Assembly: GCA_964569295.1 (NCBI GenBank) | Contig: CAZMVU010000231.1 | Span: 1-7,192 of the forward strand | Length of the DNA: 7,192 bases | Source: CAZMVU01 sp964569295 | GTDB lineage: Bacteria; Hydrogenedentota; Hydrogenedentia; Hydrogenedentales; JAGMZX01 | Reading direction: 5' to 3' | Shown here: positions 1-5,395 of the stretch, one piece after another | Numbering within the stretch: the stretch's first letter is position 1 | Layout: each line of letters opens with the position of its first letter | The notes under the pieces: generated by a model | Seen by the model: the letters and a program-made list of their open reading frames with translations, nothing else | Databases searched by the model: none | What the model was told of the DNA's origin: nothing | Program-made: the position numbers and the translations under genes

Positions 1-10
1 AGAAAGGGAC

Positions 11-98
11 AGTCCCTGCTCGGGGACTCGCGAGGACAGTCCCCTTTTTGCTTCAGTCCCTGCTCGCGGACTCGCGAGGACAGTCCCCTTTTTGCTTC
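11..98. repeat. tandem 44-bp REP-like repeat, two copies
   Basis: Two head-to-tail 44-bp copies (11-54 and 55-98) differ at a single base: the 13th position is G in the first and C in the second. Each contains the palindromic core GGGACT...AGTCCCC, which can fold into a stem-loop, followed by CTTTTTGCTTC. The stem plus T5 tract on the + strand also resembles a Rho-independent terminator. An extra GGGACAGTCCC lies at the left edge (6-16), so the array may continue outside the window. GGGACAGTCCC-type palindromes are typical of REP/BIME elements mobilised by RAYT transposases. A RAYT remnant about 500 bp away fits that reading, but the link is inferred. Confidence 0.75.
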
Positions 99-287
99 AC
101 TTTTTCACCAACAGCGCGGTAGTACAAAAACTGCACCCATTACAGAACAAGAAGTTTCGGCTCGCGGGCACGCGCGCCCTCGCTGGTACGCACCCCGGCG
201 GATCACGATGATCCATGCTTGCTCATGTGATTCCTTGGTTCTTCCGCAAAAGTTCGTAAAGGTTTGTAGTGTGCACTTCAGTGCGCA

Positions 288-308
288 GGCGCAGGCGTCT
301 GCGCCTTT
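288..308 (+). terminator. small GC-rich hairpin, possible weak terminator
   Basis: The arms GGCGCAG (288-294) and CTGCGCC (299-305) pair perfectly around a 4-nt loop and are followed by only TTT. The stem is stable but the U-tract is short and no gene visibly ends here. It could equally be a fragment of a REP-like palindrome. Confidence 0.25.
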
Positions 309-460
309 CATCCTGGTTCCGCGTTACCGTGATGTTCTCTGAAACACCCTCAGTTGTGGCTGGTCTGTGACCGTGCCACGGTTCCGACCTTCAGTTCTGC
401 TCTTTTCCTCCGCCGTCTGGAGATTTCAGGTCGTAGCCCTGGTCGTGGGGAATGACGGAA

Positions 461-502
461 CCGGGGGGACAGGGAGAGACTGCGTTACTTTTCGCTTTTG
501 GC
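461..502. repeat. possible degenerate REP-like sequence downstream of RAYT remnant
   Basis: The segment starts CCGGGGGGACAGGGAGAGAC and continues with GCGTTACTTTTCGCTTTTGGC. It shares the GGGACAG core and a CTTTT-GC tail with the 44-bp repeats at 11-98 but lacks a clean palindrome. A related string, TCTGTCGCGGTTACTTC, occurs at about 718-734 on the other side of the transposase remnant in the same orientation. The two may be decayed element ends flanking a deleted RAYT copy. This rests on local resemblance only. Confidence 0.3.
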
Positions 503-561
503 ATTTGGTTCCGGGGTGGGGCGCGGGGTGTGGGGCGCAGGGGCGTCCGGTCAGGCGATCG

Positions 562-672
562 AATACAGGCGGCGCGATCCGCGCCGCACAAGAACACATC
601 AGTGCGCCGATTACCCCATTGCGTCACATGATGGGACATGCCGGGAACGACTATACGCCCTACGCGACTCAT
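562..672 (-). pseudogene. N-terminal remnant of a REP-associated tyrosine transposase (RAYT, IS200-like Y1)
   Basis: Reading leftward from the ATG at 672, the first ~37 residues match the conserved start of RAYT transposases: RIVVPGMSHHVTQWGNRR followed by TDVFLCGADRAAC. Family members normally have R-GNRR, so the Trp before GNRR is a divergence. RAYTs are single-strand transposases that mobilise REP palindromes and are usually about 150-300 residues long. Similarity stops abruptly after ~37 residues. The frame stays open to 391, but the rest is Pro/Arg-rich and unlike the family; the HUH motif (NHxH) and catalytic Tyr are absent. The gene is therefore a truncated, inactive remnant. REP-like repeats at 11-98 and possibly 461-502 fit its former activity. 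No clear ribosome binding site precedes the ATG. Confidence 0.7.
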
Positions 673-754
673 GCGGCAGGGTAGGCTGCGCGGGCCACAA
701 AGGCAAGTGCTTCGAAGTCTGTCGCGGTTACTTCTCTGTTACTTCCACGCGCTC

Positions 755-799
755 AAAAAAACCCGGGCACTCCGATGGCAGGCCTTCGGAGCGCCCGGG
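755..799 (-). terminator. strong Rho-independent terminator of the LolA-like gene at 823-1692
   Basis: On the minus strand, arm CCCGGGCGCTCCGA (799-786) pairs with TCGGAGTGCCCGGG (775-762) over 14 bp, with one G-U wobble and a 10-nt loop. Seven T residues follow (761-755). It lies 24 bp past the stop codon of the minus-strand gene and is oriented to end its transcript. Confidence 0.9.
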
Positions 800-822
800 A
801 ATGTTATTGGGTGAACGGCAAA

Positions 823-1692
823 CTATTCGACGACAACCGGCGGCTGTTGTTGATCGCCGCCGCCGGGACCGCCTTGCTGCTGCTGGGGCGGCTGCTGCTG
901 CTGGGGCGGCTGCTGCTGCTGTGGCTGCTGCTGCTGCTGCTGCTGTTGCTGCTGTTGCATCTGCTGTTGCATGCGTTCTTGCATCTGCTGTTGCAGTTCC
1001 TCGGGCGAGACCACGTCGACGCCTTCCTCTGGCTTGAATACAAACATCTCGGCATCAAGTTCCGGATCCACCTCAAGGTCTGTATAGCGTATGGTGTTTT
1101 CCGTGTCGCCTTGGGCCATGGCCATGGTGATTTTCCGGGCCACACCGAGTTCCTTGTCAAACTGCACGCTAATCTCTTCGAGGCCCTCGGGTTCGGCTGG
1201 TGTGCCGGTCACGGTGTAGCAGGCATTGCCATCGACCTCGGCATCCTCACCAACACTGAGCTCGAAGCTCTCCGCCAGGTTATCCCACAGCGCGACGCCG
1301 CCGGGCGCGGGCAGGCCCTGTCCCTCTTCGGGGTCCGTCTTGATCGCATACTCTTCGCCCATGACATCGGTGGTCACATAGACCGCCTCGCCATCGAACA
1401 GGGACACTTGCGTGCGATCTTCGGGTGCCGGTCCTTCCATTGAGATGGTTATTTCCTGCACATACTTCATCACATCGTCCTCGCGAAGCATGGCGAGGGT
1501 GCCGTTTCCTTCACTGGTTGTGCCGGGGCCGCCGGTCATGCTGATCTTGATGTCGCTGGTGAGGCTCTCGATGTCTTGGAACGCGTCAATGACAGAGGTC
1601 TTCACCTCTTCCAGCGTTGCCGCGCCCGCCGGCAGCGCCGGTACCAGGCACAGCGCCACAAGCACACTGGCTGCCGTTAGAATACGAAACAT
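823..1692 (-). CDS. secreted LolA-like protein with C-terminal poly-Gln/Pro tail
   Basis: Encodes 289 residues. The frame is open further upstream, but the ATG at 1692 is chosen because AAAGGAG lies 6 nt before it and a signal peptide follows directly: basic start MFR, hydrophobic core, likely cleavage after PAGA near residue 24. Residues ~25-230 look like the LolA/LppX-type fold: an N-terminal helix (LEEVKTSVIDAFQDIESL), then alternating beta-like segments including the SLFDGEAVYV strand pair and VQFDKELGVARKI. Such proteins bind lipid or lipoprotein acyl chains in the periplasm; the ligand here is unknown. Residues 231-289 are low complexity: a Met/Gln/Glu/Arg stretch, 11 consecutive Gln, QQQQPP repeats and a Gly-rich end. 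Similarity to the protein at 2100-2993 indicates duplication (for example YVQEITISM versus YRQEIALTF, and DGEAVYV versus DGEALYV). A terminator follows, so it is the last gene of its transcript. The family assignment rests on fold-like pattern and is moderate. Confidence 0.85.
   Translation of the reverse strand: MFRILTAASVLVALCLVPALPAGAATLEEVKTSVIDAFQDIESLTSDIKISMTGGPGTTSEGNGTLAMLREDDVMKYVQEITISMEGPAPEDRTQVSLFDGEAVYVTTDVMGEEYAIKTDPEEGQGLPAPGGVALWDNLAESFELSVGEDAEVDGNACYTVTGTPAEPEGLEEISVQFDKELGVARKITMAMAQGDTENTIRYTDLEVDPELDAEMFVFKPEEGVDVVSPEELQQQMQERMQQQMQQQQQQQQQQQPQQQQPPQQQQPPQQQQGGPGGGDQQQPPVVVE
874..957 (-). repeat. CAG/CAA trinucleotide tract and 18-bp Gln4-Pro2 repeat
   Basis: Within the LolA-like gene, 925-957 encodes 11 consecutive Gln (mostly CAG, two CAA). 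Next to it an 18-bp unit, CTGCTGCTGCTGGGGCGG on the + strand, recurs at 892-909, with a one-base variant at 874-891 and a partial copy from 910, giving QQQQPP repeats. The tract is in frame and probably length-variable by slippage; unit gains or losses would keep the frame. Confidence 0.85.
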
Positions 1693-1698
1693 ACTAGG

Positions 1699-1705
1699 CT
1701 CCTTT
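1699..1705 (-). promoter_or_regulatory. Shine-Dalgarno site that fixes the start at 1692
   Basis: AAAGGAG on the minus strand, six bases upstream of the ATG at 1692. It favours this start over the in-frame ATG 43 codons further upstream. Confidence 0.85.
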
Positions 1706-1724
1706 CGTGAATGGGTTTCCAGGC

Positions 1725-1744
1725 GCCGGGGCCTTTTCCCCGGC
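1725..1744 (-). promoter_or_regulatory. hairpin in the 5' leader of the LolA-like gene
   Basis: GCCGGGG (1725-1731) and CCCCGGC (1738-1744) form a perfect 7-bp stem with a 6-nt loop, located 33-52 nt upstream of the ATG at 1692. Read leftward the loop is AAAAGG. It could stabilise the transcript or modulate translation. No T tract follows, so it is not a typical terminator. Confidence 0.35.
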
Positions 1745-2099
1745 ACACAACAACAACGTCTTTTCGTGTAAATCTTGGGACACCTGACGAATAACTGGCT
1801 ATGATTCGCAACTGTTCCCAAGGCATGCGCAATTTGGAGTACGCGGGCTTGTCCGCCTTGTGCGGGCTTGCCAGGCTTTTGTCTACAACCCCCTGCAACA
1901 CATCATGCTGCGCACGCTGGGAAGAGTGGCCGGTGTGGCAGTGCAACGTGCTTACTGCTGTTACTCAGGGCCTGCTTGGCGGGACAATCGGCTTGGTGTA
2001 CGCCTATGGCTGCATGGTTGCCTCTTTTCAAATGTGTGGCGTAAATCCAGTGCGTTTCAGGCCCGATGAGAGCGTTGAAACGGGAACGCCTGGGCAGGG

Positions 2100-2993
2100 T
2101 CAGGTTCCGTTATCCCCTTCCTGTGTGTCTTGGTGTTCGTCTTGAGACTCCTCGGTCGGCGCTGCGGCTTCTCCCCCACCGCTTCCAGGGCCGGGTTCTG
2201 CCGCCTCCGTGCTATTGTCTGCCCCTTCTTCTGGAGCCGGTGCATCCGCTGCGTCCTCTTCGGCCGCTCCCGGCCGCACGTCTTCCGGCGCATCAAGCGT
2301 TTTTACACGCACGTCTTCCGGCGCATCGAACGTGAAGGCTTCGCCGGAAGGCACCGCGCCCACTTCAATCGTGTGGTAGGTAAGCACGACCGGTTCCGGA
2401 GCGTCGGGGGTGTGACGCGACACATACAGGGGAAAGCCGGTCTTCTTGTCAAAGGCCAGGCGTACGGTTTCCTCACGCTGCTCACCGCTATTACGCGTGC
2501 CCTCGAGCCACCAGGCCTCGCGCCCCTCGACAGCGTTGCCCTGGGCGGGGGCCAAGGTGAATCGCTCTTTCATGGCATCGAGCAGGAGACCGGGCACGGG
2601 GGCCGGCGGGGCGGCCTCACGCGTGGGCTGGGTCCTGAATGCGGCGGCCTCGTTCATCATTTCGTTGATGACATATAGCGCTTCGCCATCGTAGATGGCT
2701 TTCATACGGCCCTCGATGTCCATAGGCGGCGGAAAGGTGAGGGCGATTTCCTGCCGGTAGCGCGTGGTGTTCTCCTCACGCTGCACCGAGGCGCTGCCAC
2801 GGCCCTTGGTCGGCATTTCGAGGATGGCCGTCTCGAGTTCGAGTTGCGCAGTGATGGCGTCGATGTCGGCCCAGGCCGTCCGCACAGCCTCTTCAATGGA
2901 CGCGAGCGTGGGGGAATCGTCCTCCTGGGCCGCGCTGGAAAAGGCGCACAGGCCCAAGGTCACCAAAAACACCATGTAGCGATGACTACGCAT
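2100..2993 (-). CDS. secreted LolA-like protein with acidic C-terminal tail
   Basis: Encodes 297 residues from the ATG at 2993, chosen over upstream in-frame ATGs (3023, 3080) because GGAGA stands 5 nt before it and a signal peptide begins there (MRSHRYMVFLVTLG, likely cleavage after SSAA near residue 22). Cys16 is not in a proper lipobox, so a lipoprotein is unlikely. Residues ~30-225 share the architecture of the neighbouring gene at 823-1692: helix IEEAVRTAWADIDAI, strand pairs including AIYDGEALYVINEMM, WWLEGT, and LAFDKKTGFPLYV. These are features of LolA-like periplasmic proteins. The region then holds a doubled DAPEDVR motif and ends (241-297) in a Glu/Asp/Ala/Pro/Gly-rich, probably disordered tail. 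The two genes are diverged tandem paralogues whose tails differ completely. A sigma-70-like promoter lies about 100 bp upstream. The ligand is unknown. Confidence 0.85.
   Translation of the reverse strand: MRSHRYMVFLVTLGLCAFSSAAQEDDSPTLASIEEAVRTAWADIDAITAQLELETAILEMPTKGRGSASVQREENTTRYRQEIALTFPPPMDIEGRMKAIYDGEALYVINEMMNEAAAFRTQPTREAAPPAPVPGLLLDAMKERFTLAPAQGNAVEGREAWWLEGTRNSGEQREETVRLAFDKKTGFPLYVSRHTPDAPEPVVLTYHTIEVGAVPSGEAFTFDAPEDVRVKTLDAPEDVRPGAAEEDAADAPAPEEGADNSTEAAEPGPGSGGGEAAAPTEESQDEHQDTQEGDNGT
2275..2327 (-). repeat. 33-bp-period direct repeat encoding doubled DAPEDVR motif
   Basis: The 20-bp string CGCACGTCTTCCGGCGCATC occurs at 2275-2294 and 2308-2327, 33 bp apart, so the duplication adds 11 codons in frame. 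The protein reads FDAPEDVRVK then LDAPEDVRPG. It sits where the folded LolA-like domain passes into the acidic tail, and near-identity at DNA level suggests a recent duplication. Confidence 0.8.
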
Positions 2994-2998
2994 CAGGG

Positions 2999-3003
2999 TC
3001 TCC
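2999..3003 (-). promoter_or_regulatory. Shine-Dalgarno site that fixes the start at 2993
   Basis: GGAGA on the minus strand, five bases before the ATG at 2993. The alternative in-frame ATG at 3023 lacks any such site. Confidence 0.65.
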
Positions 3004-3095
3004 AAGATTAGGAAGCGGCGCATGCAGCGGATACTCGACGACCGCCGACACAAGAGCAGCTTCCCGGCACGGGGACACACGGCTCACAAACACGT

Positions 3096-3125
3096 ACTCT
3101 AACGGGCGGCTGGAAAGTTTGTCAA
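3096..3125 (-). promoter_or_regulatory. sigma-70-like promoter for the LolA-like gene at 2100-2993
   Basis: On the minus strand a perfect TTGACA (3125-3120) is followed by an 18-bp spacer and TAGAGT (3101-3096), which matches TATAAT at four of six positions. Transcription would start near 3089, giving a leader of roughly 95 nt before the ATG at 2993. Confidence 0.5.
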
Positions 3126-3378
3126 ACGGCGGAAGCGGTTTTGGCTCACCGGCTGTTTCTATGCGTCACGGCTATCCCCGTCGCACGCCGGTATTCGCGG
3201 TTACGGAACAGATAGGCGAAACGTGTGCGCCGCCCTTGCACCATACGGCGCAAGAATTAGAACCATTCAAGGCCGGTACTGTGCTGCATATGGCATTTAG
3301 CGCCCCATCCGGCCTGCGGTTGCCATCGCCGGCCTATTCCTGCAACTATTGCGGGCAGTATAGGAGGTCGTTGTAGTC
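3126..3378. other. upstream region of the FadL-like gene within the divergent intergenic space
   Basis: Together with 2994-3125 this forms a 385-bp divergent gap. I see no gene: a short + strand frame at 3119-3376 has no ribosome binding site and no recognisable product. The promoter of the plus-strand gene must lie here or further left. The best pair I can see (TTGCCA at 3320, then AACTAT at 3344) has too poor a -10 to be called. Confidence 0.4.
3362..3367 (+). promoter_or_regulatory. ribosome binding site of the FadL-like gene
   Basis: A perfect AGGAGG lies 11 nt before the ATG at 3379. The spacing is longer than optimal, but no other start codon fits better and a signal peptide begins at 3379. 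Confidence 0.7.
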
Positions 3379-4632
3379 ATGAAATGTTGTGTCGTTCGCG
3401 GTTTGAACGGGCGTCCGTGGTGTGCGTTTTCCTGTGCCGCACTGGTTTTTGGCTTGCTCGCGCTGGCCCCTGGTGCGCCGCAAGCCGTGGCCTCGGAGGG
3501 GCTGTATCTCTTGGGTAATGATGCGTTGCAAATCGGGCGGGCCGACAGCGGCACAGCCAGTCCACGCAGCGCCTACTGGACGCTCATGAACCCGGCGGCG
3601 CTGGTGGAACTCGACAGGCGGGCCGACCTGACGCTGTATGGTGTGCGCGAGAATATCGTCGTAAACCCGGACGGGATTATCAGCAACAAGCGTAACGGGT
3701 CGCTTTCGGCCGACGGTGAGGTGGCGATTCCCGCAGGCGGGGTGGTGTGGCCGCTCGCGGGCGGGGAAAAGGGTGTGCTCGGAATGGGGGCCTACATACT
3801 CGGTGGCGGCGAGATAACGTATGAAGCGCCGCGCAGCTTACCGGGGCGGCTCCTGTTCGGTGGCCGCGATCGCAAGCTCGCTCTGCAACACCTCGAGCTC
3901 GTAGGGGGGTATGGTTATCGCCTCGACAACGGCTGGGCGCTGGGCGCGGGTGTGCAAGGCTCGCTCACGCGTTTGCGCACCGACCAGCTCACATTGCGAA
4001 TGCGTCCGGCTATCGCGGACTACGCCTGGGACGAGGCGGTGGGCATCGGGTTTAACCTCGGTATCTACAAACGCTGGGATAAATGGTCGGTGGGCGCAAT
4101 GTACAAATCGCGCCAGTGGGCCGATGAATTCGACGACTACGAGGATCTTTTGTACGACTCGCTCGATTATCCGCACATGTTCCGCGTGGGCCTGGCGTAC
4201 CGGCCGGCGGATCGCCTCGAATTCACGCTCGACTATGAATACCAGATGTGGTCGGAAGCCACCCCTTTCAGCGAGCCGGTGCTCGAGTCGGGCCTGCGCT
4301 GGAATGACATACACGCCATCAAAGGGGGGGCCGAGTGGCAGGTGAATGATGCATGGACCCTCATGGCGGGGGTTTCCTGGAGCGAGCCGGCCATTGACGA
4401 GGATCACCTGTTCGCAAATCTTTTCGTGCCCACCATTATCGAGTGGCACTTCACGGCTGGTGTGTCTTACCATATCAACGAACGGCACCACATGCATGTG
4501 ATGTACATGCGCAGTGAGGAGAACCGGATGACCAATAGCGGTCAGGGCGACATTATCTCGCGGCTCGGCAAGGGCACCGAGGCGATTGTCAGCGCGGACA
4601 GCGTGGCCATCGGCTATTCCTATATGTTTTAG
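3379..4632 (+). CDS. OmpP1/FadL-family outer-membrane beta-barrel protein
   Basis: Encodes 417 residues, close to the usual FadL length (about 420-450). The family forms 14-stranded outer-membrane barrels with a plugging N-terminal hatch that take up long-chain fatty acids or other hydrophobic compounds. Visible features are a signal peptide (hydrophobic core ~15-32, likely cleavage after AVA at 38); a small-residue hatch region with the conserved NPAAL motif (71-75); alternating amphipathic strands rich in Gly, Tyr and Trp (LELVGGYGYRLDNGWALGAG, FRVGLAYRPADRLEFTLDYE, WTLMAGVSWSEPA); and a C-terminal strand SVAIGYSYMF ending in Phe, the signal used by the BAM complex. The substrate cannot be read from sequence; hydrocarbons, aromatics or lipids are possible. 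A methyltransferase gene starts 22 nt downstream and is probably co-transcribed. The preceding divergent genes are also envelope proteins. Confidence 0.88.
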   Translation: MKCCVVRGLNGRPWCAFSCAALVFGLLALAPGAPQAVASEGLYLLGNDALQIGRADSGTASPRSAYWTLMNPAALVELDRRADLTLYGVRENIVVNPDGIISNKRNGSLSADGEVAIPAGGVVWPLAGGEKGVLGMGAYILGGGEITYEAPRSLPGRLLFGGRDRKLALQHLELVGGYGYRLDNGWALGAGVQGSLTRLRTDQLTLRMRPAIADYAWDEAVGIGFNLGIYKRWDKWSVGAMYKSRQWADEFDDYEDLLYDSLDYPHMFRVGLAYRPADRLEFTLDYEYQMWSEATPFSEPVLESGLRWNDIHAIKGGAEWQVNDAWTLMAGVSWSEPAIDEDHLFANLFVPTIIEWHFTAGVSYHINERHHMHVMYMRSEENRMTNSGQGDIISRLGKGTEAIVSADSVAIGYSYMF

Positions 4633-4654
4633 GACCACCTGCGAAGGGGGCTTC

Positions 4655-5395
4655 ATGGGCGTATTCGCGAATATTGGTGCATACTACGACGCACTGGCGA
4701 ATAGTCCGGGACGGCTCGAGCGGGAGGGGCGCATGCTGCTGCGCTCGTTGCAGAATGCGCCGGGCAACCGGGTGCTCGATCTCGCGTGCGGCACGGGCCT
4801 GCACGCCCAGTTTTTCGCGGGACATGGCGCGCAGGTAACGGCGATCGACCGCAGCGAAAGCATGATCGCCTGGGCGCGCACCCACCGGGCGCACCCGAGT
4901 ATCCGCTATGCGGTGGGCGACATGCGCGCGCCCGAGGGCGGCCCCTATGATCTCGTGGTATGCCTGGGCAACGCGCTCGCCCTGCTCGATTCCCCCGAGG
5001 ATCGTGATCGTATGTTCCGGCGCGTGGCCGGCGCACTGGCGCCACGTGGCCGCTTCCTGGTACAAATGGTGAACTATGCCGCGTCCGGATCGGGCGAACC
5101 GGCGCAGCGCGTGGCGCGGATGGAGGTGGATGGGGCCAATGTGGTGGCGGTGAAGAACCTCGTACCAGAAGGCAGCCGAACCCTGCTGGCGCTGGTTTTC
5201 TTCGTGGCCCATGCGCCCGGAGAATACACCACCCACAGTGATACGGCGGTGCTGCGCCACTGGAGCGAGGGGGATCTCATGCACGCCGCTGAGCAAGCCG
5301 GCTTAGCGCGTTCGTGGGCCGTGGGAGATTTCGGCGGTGTTCCCTATGAGGAGGCCGGCGCGAGCGACCTCATCATCTGTTTTTCCAAGGTATAG
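4655..5395 (+). CDS. class I SAM-dependent methyltransferase
   Basis: Encodes 246 residues. The ATG at 4655 is chosen because AAGGGGG lies 4 nt before it; the in-frame ATG at 4586 lies inside the upstream gene and has no such site. The Rossmann-type methyltransferase motifs appear in order: motif I VLDLACGTG (40-48), which binds SAM; acidic AID (Asp65) after strand 2 for the ribose; GDM (Asp89) near the adenine; PYDLVVCLGNALALL (97-111) as motif IV; and LAPRGRFLVQMVNY (128-141) after helix E. The N-terminal ANIGAYYDAL start is common in small-molecule methyltransferases of the Methyltransf_25/11 type. The C-terminal half (~150-235) looks like a substrate cap with an antiparallel sheet. The acceptor is unknown. 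The gene follows the FadL-like gene by 22 nt and overlaps the convergent LRR gene by 52 nt. Confidence 0.88.
   Translation: MGVFANIGAYYDALANSPGRLEREGRMLLRSLQNAPGNRVLDLACGTGLHAQFFAGHGAQVTAIDRSESMIAWARTHRAHPSIRYAVGDMRAPEGGPYDLVVCLGNALALLDSPEDRDRMFRRVAGALAPRGRFLVQMVNYAASGSGEPAQRVARMEVDGANVVAVKNLVPEGSRTLLALVFFVAHAPGEYTTHSDTAVLRHWSEGDLMHAAEQAGLARSWAVGDFGGVPYEEAGASDLIICFSKV

Larger units (their letters stand above)
99..560. other. non-coding stretch without a supportable gene
   Basis: I find no convincing gene here. The short open frames lack ribosome binding sites and recognisable protein sequence. Visible structure is limited to a perfect inverted repeat at 200-214 (GGATCA-cga-TGATCC), a GC-rich hairpin at 288-305, and a G-rich block around 461-550 beside the transposase remnant. 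The region probably represents decayed mobile-element and REP-like sequence. Confidence 0.5.
1693..2099. other. 407-bp gap between the two LolA-like genes
   Basis: No supportable gene lies here: open frames on either strand lack a ribosome binding site and resemble no protein I know. The part nearest 1692 is the 5' leader of the downstream minus-strand gene, with a ribosome binding site and a hairpin. I could not pick a convincing promoter for that gene, so it may have its own weak promoter or be reached by read-through from 2993-2100. Past the stop at 2100 there is only weak dyad symmetry (GTTTCA...TGAAAC, 2053-2080) without a T tract, so I do not call a terminator. Confidence 0.5.

Noticed and set aside
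11..98. CRISPR array
   Set aside because: The two copies abut directly with no spacers, and each is a palindromic 44-mer; no cas genes are in view.
105..311. Minus-strand frame of 68 codons
   Set aside because: Begins inside a GC-rich hairpin, no ribosome binding site, no recognisable protein.
775..1443. Plus-strand frame with a long Leu-rich run resembling membrane helices
   Set aside because: The Leu run is the complement of the CAG poly-Gln tract; the minus-strand gene has a ribosome binding site, signal peptide and terminator.
1801..2145. Plus-strand open frame of 114 codons in the gap between the LolA-like genes
   Set aside because: No ribosome binding site, Cys/Trp-rich composition unlike a real protein, and it runs into the 3' end of the minus-strand gene.
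3838..4656. Minus-strand open frame of 272 codons opposite the FadL-like gene
   Set aside because: Antisense shadow of a GC-rich gene; no ribosome binding site or protein family resemblance.
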